Positions 17,407-25,846 of a stretch of DNA of 64,000 nt are shown here, one piece after another. Source of the DNA: Intestinibaculum porci (lineage in GTDB: Bacteria > Bacillota_I > Bacilli_A > Erysipelotrichales > Coprobacillaceae); NCBI RefSeq assembly GCF_003925875.1, contig NZ_AP019309.1, positions 186,001 through 250,000 on the forward strand. The letters run 5' to 3'. The notes under the pieces are model-generated. The model searched no databases. It was not told where the DNA came from and saw nothing but the letters and a program-made list of their open reading frames with translations. A program made the translations under genes and the position numbers. Position 1 is the first letter of the stretch. Each line of letters opens with the position of its first letter.

Positions 17407-17608
17407 GACATCCTTGCATTCAGAGGCTTATATGGCTGACTACAGGCAGATAATGGACTGTATTCACTCCCTGGAGGCTAAGGTCAAAGAGCTAGACACT
17501 GATGTATCTAAGCTTGTAGAAAATGAGTCTGAAGAGAATCTGCCTCATTATGAGTTTACAACCATTTATGACTTTATTGATGATCCTAAAGAAGGCGATG
17601 TCCATTGA
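17390..17608 (+). CDS. Small accessory protein of IS30-type element (copy A)
   Basis: A 72-residue acidic protein with a central predicted coiled coil (IMDCIHSLEAKVKELDTDVS) and a C-terminus ending FIDDPKEGDVH. AAAGGAAAAGGTGG lies upstream. It overlaps the DUF6431-like gene by 17 bases and its stop codon overlaps the TTG start of the transposase (TTGA), so the three genes are translationally coupled. A small gene occupies the same place in copy B, with little visible sequence similarity. Function unknown. Confidence 0.6.
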   Translation: MNKSNKTSLHSEAYMADYRQIMDCIHSLEAKVKELDTDVSKLVENESEENLPHYEFTTIYDFIDDPKEGDVH

Positions 17609-18540
17609 CCAAAAAGAATAAACATATGTCACTAAGCGATCGTATTGTGATCGAATCAGGCATTAGAGAAGGCTGTTCCAAGGCTGAAATAGCCAAAAGA
17701 ATCGGCAAGAGTCCATCAACCGTCGGAAAGGAAATCAAGCGTAACCTTCACATTACTCATAGATTCACTCTTCCAAGGGAATGTGCAGCTTATAAACACT
17801 GTAAACGCGGACGCACCTGTGAAAATGACTGCCCTGATTTCGTTCAGTATATATGCTTAAGAAGGGACAGATCACCTGGTGCCTGCAATGGCTGCTCTAA
17901 GTATTCTCACTGCAGATTTACCAAGTATACATATACGGCTAAAGCAGCAGAAAGCAATTACCGTGTAAACATGAGAGTCCCCAGAGAAGGCGTTAACATG
18001 AAGTATTCAGAGGCTCATCGTATGGCTAAGATTATCGGACCTCAGCTTAAGCGGGGAATGTCCCCTTATGCCATTGTCACTAACAATCCTCAGCTTGGCA
18101 TTTCCGAAAAAACTCTTTACAACTACATTGAAGAAGGAGTGTTTGAGGAAGACGGAATCGACTGCACTTGCCTAAGACGACAAACCGGCAGAAAAATGAC
18201 CAAGAAACGTAAGCAAATGTACAAAAAGAGAAAAGATAGATCTTATCTTAAAGGCCGTACATGGGATGTGTTTCAGGAGGCCTTGAAGGAGAACCCTGAC
18301 GCTTCAATCCTTGAGATGGATACAGTTTATTCAAACGAAACGAATGGACCGTTCATGCAGACGTTCAAGTTTATTGATTTTGGACTCCTGATGGAGGTAT
18401 ATCACGATACAAAGACCGCTCAAGCTATGGTTGACGGCCTTAACTATTTGGAAGGTATCATTGGAAGAGATCTATTTAGCAAGTATGTGACCTTTATAGT
18501 TACTGATTATCACACAAAAATATTTAACCCGAAGATTTAA
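17605..18540 (+). pseudogene. IS30-type transposase, 5' part (copy A), cut at the catalytic Asp
   Basis: The first 300 or so residues of an IS30-family DDE transposase. An N-terminal HTH (SKAEIAKRIGKSPSTVGKEI) leads into a Cys-rich region (CKRGRTCENDCPDF, CNGCSKYSHC) and the first catalytic Asp (ILEMDTVYSNE). The sequence is homologous up to the second catalytic motif, Thr-Asp (ACT GAT at 18502-18507). From the GAT onwards it enters the terminal repeat of the RIT element and ends 11 codons later. The missing part (TDRGSEF to the end) is at 33816-34214. TTG start at 17605. Confidence 0.85.
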
Positions 18541-18593
18541 AAAAGCGATGAATTTATCAACACTTTCATAAATTTCTTCGGGTTAATCAATTT
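18505..18593 (+). repeat. Left terminal inverted repeat of RIT element
   Basis: 89 bp that match the reverse complement of 24878-24966 with six mismatches and no gaps. Inside it, TTAACCCGAAGA (18524-18535) and TCTTCGGGTTAA (18575-18586) form a perfect 12-bp inverted pair around a 39-bp spacer, a layout suited to binding two recombinase protomers. Confidence 0.88.
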
Positions 18594-18646
18594 TTCCTGT
18601 ATACTGAAATTAAAGAAGGGAGCATACAAACAGGAGATAATATGAA

Positions 18647-18743
18647 GTGACCTCCCTAAGAGTTGTCAAACTGTGAATTTATACTCATAATAAATAGTAG
18701 CAAAAAATAAAAGAGTTATCACAGGATAACAACAGGAGGTCAC
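18647..18743 (+). promoter_or_regulatory. Leader hairpin covering the IS110 transposase ribosome binding site
   Basis: GTGACCTCC (18647-18655) is the exact reverse complement of GGAGGTCAC (18735-18743), which includes the AGGAGGT ribosome binding site of the IS110-type transposase. A smaller hairpin, GTTATC/GATAAC (18715-18730), lies between them. The structure could hold back translation until the element is mobilised, or be part of the element's guide RNA region. Confidence 0.5.
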
Positions 18744-18809
18744 CATGAAAAGTATAGTTTATATTGGAGCAGATGTCCATAAGGATACCTATAGTTTATG
18801 TGCTGTAGA

Positions 18810-20044
18810 CGTGTTGTTAACAATTTAGTGACTTGGTATGATTTTTAGTTGATAGCGCACAATTTAATATCTCTCTACGAGTCATAAATTCCATTAACTT
18901 TATTTTTACAGATCAAATATACTATTGCTAAACTTAAATATACTTTCTTTACTGAGTTGGCGAATGTAGAAATATTGCTGATGCTGTCTCAGCATCCCTA
19001 AAAGCTTTGTAACTTTCTCGCTGATATTGAGTTTTCTGAAATTATATTGGATCATAAATAACGAGTTATATCTATTTATATACTTTGTAGATATATTTCT
19101 ATAATAGATGATTTCTGATTCAATAAATGAATGAAGTCCATTTACAGTATTCAAATGATCAGTTTTTGTATACTCATCGAGTTTTAGATGCTTTACGCCG
19201 CAATTTCGTTTTTTCAGACTCCAGTCATAAATATTGATACCATCTATAAAGCAGTAGCTTTCTTTATCAATATGCTGACAAAATTCATAGCCATTCACGT
19301 CAGTAGGTCGACCGGTATTATAGGTGTGAATAAATGTATTTCCGCCTCGGGAAACTACGGTCATAATACATACTAGAATATCAGTTATGCCTGGTTTCGG
19401 TGCTATTGATCCATGTTTTCGAGGATCAACGCCTTCCAGCTTGGTCCCTTTATGACTCGCCAGGATGTACTTCTCATCTATTTCAGCTACATCACCTACA
19501 GAATCATTAGCTAGGATCATTTCAATGAAATGAAGTAGCTTATGACGCATTCTAAATACAGTTACATAATGCACACCGATTTTGAATGCAGTTTCGCGTA
19601 AAGCTAAACCGTTGAGTGTATCTTTAAGAACAATTTTCCACTTTGAAAGGCTCTGATGTGAATAGAAAGTTAATTGACCGGTATCCGCTACAAAGCGTTT
19701 ATTACAGCTTTTACATCTATACATTTGCTTGCCACTTTTTGTGTGTCCTGCTTTGATCATTTTAGGATGTTTTTCAGGACATTTTGGGCAATGCTCTATG
19801 ATAGGTGTAGACGCAGTTTCATTAGCTTCAATATACTCCTCAACCATATCAAGAATCTGTTCAATTTGAAATTGATCTAGTTTAATATTAGATAAGTTAG
19901 CAGCAATGTTTTGAATTTCCATATTAATACCTCCAGGTACTATATATTTTAGCAAATATACATATATCCTGATGTTCAATACATCGCTTGAAAGGGATAA
20001 ATACGGAGCTTATATGTGAAAGTCACTTATTTGTTAACAACACG
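18810..20044. mobile_element. IS1595-type insertion sequence, complete
   Basis: 1235 bp. The ends are inverted repeats: CGTGTTGTTAACAA plus a variable triplet plus AGTGACTT, 23 of 25 positions matching between 18810-18834 and 20020-20044. It is flanked by an 8-bp direct duplication GCTGTAGA (18802-18809 and 20045-20052), the size expected for the IS1595 family. It has one transposase gene on the minus strand. Confidence 0.92.
18906..19922 (-). CDS. IS1595-family transposase
   Basis: A 338-residue transposase. The N-terminal zinc ribbon has CPKCPEKHPKMIKAGHTKSG followed by YRCKSCNKRF. It leads into a helical region (LNGLALRETAFKIGVHYVTV) and an ISXO2-like DDE domain: VAEIDEKYIL for the first acidic residue, the DKESYCFIDGINIYDWS segment for the second, and LNTVNGLHSFIESEI for the N/E end. 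The start at 19922 lies six bases after GGAGGT; an upstream in-frame ATG at 19979 is not needed. No frame damage is visible, so the element may be active. It runs opposite to the interrupted IS110 gene. Confidence 0.9.
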   Translation of the reverse strand: MEIQNIAANLSNIKLDQFQIEQILDMVEEYIEANETASTPIIEHCPKCPEKHPKMIKAGHTKSGKQMYRCKSCNKRFVADTGQLTFYSHQSLSKWKIVLKDTLNGLALRETAFKIGVHYVTVFRMRHKLLHFIEMILANDSVGDVAEIDEKYILASHKGTKLEGVDPRKHGSIAPKPGITDILVCIMTVVSRGGNTFIHTYNTGRPTDVNGYEFCQHIDKESYCFIDGINIYDWSLKKRNCGVKHLKLDEYTKTDHLNTVNGLHSFIESEIIYYRNISTKYINRYNSLFMIQYNFRKLNISEKVTKLLGMLRQHQQYFYIRQLSKESIFKFSNSIFDL

Positions 20045-21146
20045 GCTGTAGAAGGCGCTACTGGAGCTATTATTTTAGAAAATAAAGTAAATGCTAGTGC
20101 AAAGAAGATTGAAGGATTTATTGACAAAATCAAAGGCATGAGAGTTGATCTTAATGATGCTGATTTCATTGTTGGCTATGAGTCCGGCTGCTTAGGTTAT
20201 TCACTTTGTAGAGAACTGAAGGATCTAGGAATTGAATGTGTTATTTTAGCAACTTCAACGATCCAGGGAGCCGCTAAAAACAAAGTAGTTAAAAACGATA
20301 GAATGGATGCGCGTATGATCGCAACCAATATCAATAACTCACAATGTAAAAGAGTTCACATTCCAACACCTGAAGAAGAAGCAGTTGCTAATTACATGAA
20401 AATGGTTGATCAGCATAAAAATGCACTAAAAGTTATTAAGCAGGAAATAAACGCTTTCGTACTTCGCTTAGGCTTTAGATTCCCTGGCAAGAGTACATGG
20501 ACTTTAAAGCATATTAAATGGCTTCGCGAGCTAGATCTGGATGGCTATAACAAGCTGACTCTTGAAGAATATCTACACGATTATGAGACAGCCAAAAATA
20601 ACTTGGAAAGACTTGAACAGAGTGTTGTTGAGCTTTCACAAGATGAAAAGTACAAGGAAAAAGCTGATAAGCTTAAATGCTTTAAGGGTATTAAGGAGAA
20701 GACTGCTATGACTATGATTGCCAACACCTTTGATTTTGACCGATTTAATAGTGCCAATGCTTTCGCTGCTTATCTTGGTTTAGTGCCTGGTGAGAATTCC
20801 AGTGGTCAAAAGGAGAACAATACCTCGATCACCAAGATGGGAAACAGCTATATGAGAAAAGCAATGGTAGAAGCAGCAAGAGCATGTGTTAAAGGTAAAA
20901 TTGGTTATAAAGGCAAAGCATTAAAGGCAAGACAGGCAGGTATGAGTGCAGAAATTATCGGCTATGCGGATAAAGGGACTGAACGTATTCAAAGGAAATA
21001 TCACAAACTTTTAAACCGAGGTATGCCTTTAAATAAGGTTATTACAGCCTGTGCAAGAGAGTTTTCATGCTTTGTATGGGGAATGATGACTGGAAACATC
21101 TATTAGCAAAAAAGTTACTCACACAAGGAACTATTCTTAGTAATGG

Positions 21147-21547
21147 TTATTCACAAATCTACTTATTGCCTGTCTGGTGAACATATCGGATAGGAAAAGA
21201 CTAAATATTAAAAGAAAGGAATGAAGTGCAGTCAGAGAAAATAAAACATCGATGACATAGATGAGTCTCAAAATGGATAGCAGGTCTGGCTATCTACGTT
21301 TCACCTCTGAAGGATCAGCATTGGGTGATATACGGCCATATGGAGCCCATAGACGCTGATAATCCGCGCTAGGAGATTATAGGGCCTTTTCGACTGGACC
21401 ATTAACATGCTTAATCCACGAATAACAGGTTGGTTAACTGTCGAATAGATCTACTTTTGGGATTCTTCTATGTCATTGATGGAAAAACTGAATAAGAATC
21501 TGCAAAGTTATTCACAGTATGATTAAGATATTAAAGCTTTATCCACA
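21147..21547 (+). other. Three DnaA-box-like 9-mers
   Basis: TTATTCACA at 21147-21155 and 21508-21516, and TTATCCACA at 21539-21547, all on the plus strand and all fitting the TTATNCACA consensus. They lie in the gene-free stretch between the IS110 transposase and the first RIT recombinase. Whether DnaA binds here is unknown. Confidence 0.4.
21270..21400 (+). ncRNA. Candidate IS110/IS1111 bridge (seeker) RNA
   Basis: In the 441-bp gene-free region after the IS110-type transposase there are three consecutive hairpins: GATAGC/GCTATC (21276-21294), ATCAGC/GCTGAT (21314-21360) with an inner TGGG/CCCA pair and large internal loops, and ATAATC/GATTAT (21359-21380). A string of stem-loops with internal loops next to the transposase gene is the known form of the guide RNA of this family. 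The exact ends are not known. Confidence 0.45.
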
Positions 21548-22861
21548 ATGGTCAAGTGGGCTTACTGCAGAATAAAATGTGGATTCGATATGAAGTATAA
21601 ATTTTCTCTTGACAAAGGTCACTTCATAACAGGTGAGGAAATGTATACAGTTGCTGAACTGTGCGAACTATGTATGCAGGCAGCTATCAGTGAAGACTTT
21701 ACCGAGCTCACCAGAACACGCTATGAACGCACGGTAAAACGAATCTTAAAATTTGCCGAGAATCATGGATACGTTGAATTCAGCGAAGAGTTTGCTGAAG
21801 ATTATATCGCTAATGGTGGCTCTGATAATTACGGCTGCTATAAGGATGGAAGATATTCAAAACGTGATAGGCTTCGCTTTATGAATCTCTTTCGTGAACA
21901 AGTTTATGAAGGCCAGATAATTTTTCGTGTGTATGGAAAGACCAGACTTGAACCTGACACCGATTACTACCGCAATGAGCTGGAAATGTTTGTACGCTAT
22001 CTTCATGCTACCGGCATTGAAGAAAATACAGTACTTGCATATAGATTTCCAGTATATAGGATGTTTCAATACTATGAGATCAATCAGATAATGGACACGT
22101 CACAGATCACTGTTGAAAGCATGCCGGACTTGTTCGAATACCTTAATCGGTTCTTCAGTCCGCATGGAGGGCTGAAAAACGCTTTATGCGGTCTAAGAGC
22201 TTATGCAAGATATGCCGAGCGTGACGATCTTCTTTCATTCTTCAGCACGCTGAAGCCAAGATCTGAAAAGAAGATCATTCCCTGCCTGAATAATGAAGAG
22301 CGTGAATCATTAGTGGATGTCCTATATTCAGGCGATATTCTTCTGCGTGACAAGGCTATCGTTCTTCTCTCTCTGACGATTGGCATAAGAGCGTGCGATA
22401 TTATTGCCCTTGAATTTGATAATATTGACTGGCATTCAGGTACAATTTCATTTGTTCAGGAGAAAACAAATAATCCCGTCAATGATCCAGGACTTGCAGC
22501 CGTTCTTAATGCCATTTATGACTACATCGTCAATGAGCGGCCAAGAGTGTCATGCAAAAATATTTTTCTCAGAAGTTTTGCACCCTATCGCCCGCTTACT
22601 GATCATTCAGCGATTTACGGCATCATCAAAAGAGTCTTTACGAAAGCCGAAATATCATTTGATAAAAGAATATGCGGTACGACATTTCTGCGTCATAACG
22701 TCACCACCCATATGCTAAGACAGAAAATACCCCAGGAAGTCATCGCATCAGTTGTCGGACATGCAGATGTTAATACAACGAGCATTTACATGAGCGCCGA
22801 TGACAAGGAAATTGCGGAGTGCATGCTTCCAATGATCAAGTGTGGTGTTACGGATGAGTGA
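21548..22861 (+). CDS. ritA: RIT tyrosine recombinase A
   Basis: A 437-residue tyrosine recombinase, first of the trio. N-terminal SAM-like DNA-binding helices occupy about residues 40-250. In the catalytic domain the first Arg is in TIGIRACDIIALEFDNIDW, the lysine hairpin carries QEKT, box II reads TFLRHNVTTHML, then VVGHADVNTTSIYM with the nucleophilic Tyr. The first position of the usual HxxR box is Thr, not His. The start could be ATG 21548 or ATG 21590; neither has a good ribosome binding site. The stop overlaps the start of the next gene by 8 bases. Confidence 0.85.
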   Translation: MVKWAYCRIKCGFDMKYKFSLDKGHFITGEEMYTVAELCELCMQAAISEDFTELTRTRYERTVKRILKFAENHGYVEFSEEFAEDYIANGGSDNYGCYKDGRYSKRDRLRFMNLFREQVYEGQIIFRVYGKTRLEPDTDYYRNELEMFVRYLHATGIEENTVLAYRFPVYRMFQYYEINQIMDTSQITVESMPDLFEYLNRFFSPHGGLKNALCGLRAYARYAERDDLLSFFSTLKPRSEKKIIPCLNNEERESLVDVLYSGDILLRDKAIVLLSLTIGIRACDIIALEFDNIDWHSGTISFVQEKTNNPVNDPGLAAVLNAIYDYIVNERPRVSCKNIFLRSFAPYRPLTDHSAIYGIIKRVFTKAEISFDKRICGTTFLRHNVTTHMLRQKIPQEVIASVVGHADVNTTSIYMSADDKEIAECMLPMIKCGVTDE

Positions 22862-23855
22862 AGTTATTTTTAAAAGCAGTATGGCCGAGAAGATTGAAGG
22901 CTTCATAAGGTTTAAGCGCAGCCAGGGATACAAGTATGATGTAGCACCCATATACACCCTTAGATATTTTGATGAATACTGCCTCACTCATGGCAACCCG
23001 ACTGAATACAGCGAGCGGCTTGTCACCGGCTTTATAATCCATTTTCAGGAAAAGAGAAATTTTAAAAAATGTGACTTCATCAGCACACTGAGGGAAATGG
23101 GATCTTATTTACGTGCCACAGGTAATTCATCTGCTTATGTTCCCGGCAAGGAATTTCAGACCAAAAGGCATGTAAAGAACGTCTACGTAATGTCAGAAGA
23201 GGAAATTATCGCCTTCTTTGGTGAGATGGATAGATACTACTATGAAAAACGTGATGATCAGAGCGTCTGTCATTGTGGAAGAAATTTTGTCTATCCAGCA
23301 TACTTTCGTCTTCTCCATGCAACAGGTGTTCGAACATTTGAAGCCAGATGGCTGAAGTCATCTGATGTAAATCTTGATCAGAAGTACATTGATATAATGA
23401 ACTCCAAGGGAAACAGGGACAGAAGGCTCTACATCAGAGATGATCTTGCTGACTATCTTATCAAGTATCATGAACAGATCATTAGAATGTTTCCTGATAC
23501 GGAATGGTTTTTCCCGTCTGTAGAAGGAATGAAATGTGAAAATGCTGGAGCCTTTGCTGCATTCTTCAATAAAATTTGGAAAAAAACGCCATTTTACATT
23601 GAAGGTGCCAAGCATCCGACGCCGTATTCGCTGCGCCACCATTTTGCAACGGCCAACATTATTAGATGGGCCTCCAACGGCGAGGATGTTCATGCTCATC
23701 TCCCATACCTGATGAGAGCCATGGGACATAGTGAAATTGAGGCTACGTATTATTACGTGCATCTGGTCCAGGAGCACTATGGAATGATTAAAGAAAAGTG
23801 TTCAGAACTCGAAGATCTGTTTCCAGAGGTGATCAAATATGATGAAAATTTCTGA
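22854..23855 (+). CDS. ritB: RIT tyrosine recombinase B
   Basis: A 333-residue tyrosine recombinase, second of the trio. Catalytic features: ATGVRTFEARWLKSSDV (Arg I), the lysine hairpin NSKGNRDRRLYI, box II PYSLRHHFAT with Tyr in place of the first His, and MGHSEIEATYYYVHL (His and candidate Tyr). A CHCGRN motif precedes the catalytic core. The ATG at 22854 overlaps the ritA stop (ATGAGTGA), and the end overlaps ritC by 17 bases, so all three are co-translated. RIT recombinases are thought to act together in one complex; which one cleaves is not clear. Confidence 0.85.
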   Translation: MSEVIFKSSMAEKIEGFIRFKRSQGYKYDVAPIYTLRYFDEYCLTHGNPTEYSERLVTGFIIHFQEKRNFKKCDFISTLREMGSYLRATGNSSAYVPGKEFQTKRHVKNVYVMSEEEIIAFFGEMDRYYYEKRDDQSVCHCGRNFVYPAYFRLLHATGVRTFEARWLKSSDVNLDQKYIDIMNSKGNRDRRLYIRDDLADYLIKYHEQIIRMFPDTEWFFPSVEGMKCENAGAFAAFFNKIWKKTPFYIEGAKHPTPYSLRHHFATANIIRWASNGEDVHAHLPYLMRAMGHSEIEATYYYVHLVQEHYGMIKEKCSELEDLFPEVIKYDENF

Positions 23856-24867
23856 TGATTCGTTAAAGTTTTGGAAGATTTCACGTGACTATCTTCACAG
23901 CTATATCAGCCTGGTTTCTGGGTGCTCCAAAGAGACGCTCAGGTCGTATAAGACATCGATGAACAATTATATTGACTTCATCGAGAAAACATACGGAATT
24001 AAAAGGACTGAAATGACATTCGATATCTTCTCGCGTGATAAGTTTGAGGAATACATCAAATGGATGAAGACAGATAAGCAATATTCTGTTGACACAGTCC
24101 GACTGCGAATAAGTGCCATTAGATCCTTTCTTGAATATGCCGGATCTGTGGATATTGAACTGATGCATTATTATGTGTCAGTTGCCAAAGTTAAGCTTCC
24201 CCGAAAGGTGAAGAAACCAATTTTATATCTGACAAAGGAAGAAATGAAGGCAATCCTTTCTGCTACGGATGGCGATACGAAACTTCATCGAAGAGATAGG
24301 ATCATTGTCATCCTTCTCTATGCTCTCGGCTGCAGAGTATCTGAAATTACCAGCCTCATGCTATCATCATTACACCTGAACTGTAATGACCCATATGTAG
24401 TCGTTCATGGTAAAGGAAATAAAACGAGACATGTGCCAATATTTGATAATACAATTGATCATCTGAATGAATACATCAGGGAATATCATCCTGATAATGT
24501 GGAGGCGCCTTTATTTTATTCTTATTACAGGGGTGATAAGCGAGAGCTTTCTGATGACACCATTGAACGTGTTTTAAAAAGAGCCGCTGATGTCGCAAGA
24601 AAAGAATGTGAGTCAATTCCTATGAAAATCCATGTGCATCTTATAAGAAAGACACGTGCAATGCATCTGTTTCAGCAGGGAATACCGCTTATTCTTATAT
24701 CCCAAATGCTCGGCCATGAACAGGTTTCTACAACAACAGGTTTCTACGCATTTGCGACTTATGACATGATGGTGAATGCAGTAAAGAAAGCCAATTCTGA
24801 TCTTGCGGAAGAGCCTGTTAAATACAATGTAAAGGATATTGAAGAATATCTCTGTACGCTGGACTGA
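23839..24867 (+). CDS. ritC: RIT tyrosine recombinase C
   Basis: A 342-residue XerC/D-like recombinase, third of the trio, and the only one with a fully canonical active site: LGCRVSEITSLML (Arg I), VHGKGNKTRHVPI (Lys), HLIRKTRAMHLF (HxxR), MLGHEQVSTTTGFYAFA (His and Tyr). The N-terminal SAM-like domain includes RSYKTSMNNYIDFIE. It begins within the end of ritB and stops 10 bp before the right terminal repeat (24878). Confidence 0.88.
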   Translation: MMKISDDSLKFWKISRDYLHSYISLVSGCSKETLRSYKTSMNNYIDFIEKTYGIKRTEMTFDIFSRDKFEEYIKWMKTDKQYSVDTVRLRISAIRSFLEYAGSVDIELMHYYVSVAKVKLPRKVKKPILYLTKEEMKAILSATDGDTKLHRRDRIIVILLYALGCRVSEITSLMLSSLHLNCNDPYVVVHGKGNKTRHVPIFDNTIDHLNEYIREYHPDNVEAPLFYSYYRGDKRELSDDTIERVLKRAADVARKECESIPMKIHVHLIRKTRAMHLFQQGIPLILISQMLGHEQVSTTTGFYAFATYDMMVNAVKKANSDLAEEPVKYNVKDIEEYLCTLD

Positions 24868-24877
24868 ACAATATGAT

Positions 24878-24966
24878 AAATTGATTAACCCGAAGATATT
24901 TTTGAAAGTGCCGATAAATTCATCGCTTTTCTAAATCTTCGGGTTAAATATTTTTGCGTGATAATC
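24878..24966 (-). repeat. Right terminal inverted repeat of RIT element
   Basis: The reverse complement matches 18505-18593 at 83 of 89 positions. It contains the same inner inverted pair (TTAACCCGAAGA and TCTTCGGGTTAA as read on the plus strand, 24885-24896 and 24936-24947, the inner one varying at the last bases). Confidence 0.88.
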
Positions 24967-25754
24967 TGTTAATATAGAACCTATATTATCGATAAATACA
25001 TCAGGACCCAGAAGGTTTTCAATATAGTCGATGCCCTTCACCATTTCCTCAGCTGTCTTCTCATCATGATAGACTGCCAGGAATACGCCACCGGGCATAA
25101 TTTTAAAGGTCTGAATAAATGGGCCATTGGAAACATCGTTATAGACAGTATCCATTAGGATATAGCCAACGGGATGATCCATCACCTGATCAGTATTCTT
25201 GCCGTCATCATCATGGATCTTCACGCTATGATTGATGTTATACTGTGCGGCCACCAGCGGGTTGTAATCAAGAAAGTCCTTGAACGTTCTGCCGATAAGA
25301 TAGCTGCTGTCCTTACGCTTTCTGTACTGATTGGCACGTGCCTTGGGCATCTTCCTTCTCTTGACCTGGTTTCTCAGATCAAGACAGTTGATTCCAAACT
25401 GTTCAAAGGCACCCATCTCAATATAGTTGTAGAGACACTTCTCAGAAATATTGAGCTCCGGATGCTCAGTAATAATGGCATATGGAGACTTGCCCTGTTC
25501 AAGCTCCGGCTTGATGATGTCGGCCATCCACTGAGCCTCTGAATAGGTGAGGTTAAAGCCGGTTCTTGAATCCTTTAGCGTGTACTCGTACGCCCTCTGG
25601 GCGGCTTCCGCTCTGTAGTAGTACTTAGTGAACCTGCAGCTGGGTGCCTTAGGACATCCGTTGCAGACGCCAGGCGATCTGTCCCTTCTGTTGCACCTGA
25701 ACTTCTCATAGTCAGGACAGTCAGGAGGATCCTGACGCTCGGCCTTGCATGATC
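24967..25754 (-). pseudogene. IS30-type transposase copy B, middle part
   Basis: On the minus strand from 25754: KAERQDPPDCPDYEKF, CNGCPKAPSCRFTKYYYRAE, NLTYSEAQWMADIIKPELEQ, EKCLYNYIEMGAFEQFGINC, the first catalytic Asp in YILMDTVYNDVSNGPF, and VFLAVYHDEKTAEEMV, ending at ILTD where the RIT terminal repeat begins (Asp codon 24964-24966, shared with the repeat). It continues the fragment at 29443-29694, from which it was separated by the IS66-type insertion. It encodes about 40 more residues before the Asp motif than copy A does in the same place (insert around NPLVAAQYNINHSV). The 3' end of the gene is absent here. Confidence 0.85.
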
Positions 25755-25846
25755 GTAAGCGTATGAGGTAATATCCATGAAATTAGTTATGCCTTCTATT
25801 AGAATTATTAATGTATCAAATTATTCTAATAGGGAGGCTTTTGCAT

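Larger units (their letters stand above)
18745..21106 (+). pseudogene. IS110-type transposase, interrupted by IS1595-type element
   Basis: The 5' part (18745-18809) reads MKSIVYIGADVHKDTYSLCA and then meets the insertion; the rest is 20053-21106, from about EGATGAIILENKV to the end. Joining the parts with one copy of the 8-bp duplication GCTGTAGA restores one 372-residue frame. Seen: the RuvC-like acidic motif GADVHKD, GYESG, VKNDRMDARM, and the C-terminal Tnp domain with LGLVPGENSSGQKENNTS and MGNSYMRKAMVEAA, which carries the catalytic serine region. IS110 enzymes act with a guide (bridge) RNA. A downstream TTG (19988) could give an N-terminally altered protein lacking the first Asp motif, which should be inactive. 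Confidence 0.88.
18505..24966. mobile_element. Recombinase-In-Trio (RIT) element with nested IS110 and IS1595
   Basis: Three overlapping tyrosine-recombinase genes (21548-24867) lie between 89-bp inverted repeats, the defining layout of RIT elements. Both outer boundaries are the points where two diverged IS30-type transposase genes suddenly become nearly identical. The unit is 6462 bp, of which a large part between the left repeat and the recombinases is an IS110-type element that itself contains an IS1595-type element. Both flanks are 5' parts of IS30-type transposases facing inward, so no ordinary target duplication is visible. Confidence 0.8.

Noticed and set aside
17605-18540. Reading copy A as a complete short transposase
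   Set aside because: The second and third catalytic residues of the DDE triad are missing and the last 11 codons are RIT terminal-repeat sequence.
20031-20040. TTGTTAACAA on both sides of the IS1595-type element (18813-18822 and 20031-20040) as its target duplication
   Set aside because: It is self-complementary and fits as part of the terminal inverted repeats; using it as duplication leaves the IS110 frame broken. GCTGTAGA just outside is 8 bp and restores the frame.
25575-25778. 67-residue minus-strand frame with Thr/Arg-rich sequence
   Set aside because: It is a wrong frame of the IS30-type transposase copy B; the other frame gives conserved Cys motifs (CNGCPKAPSC).
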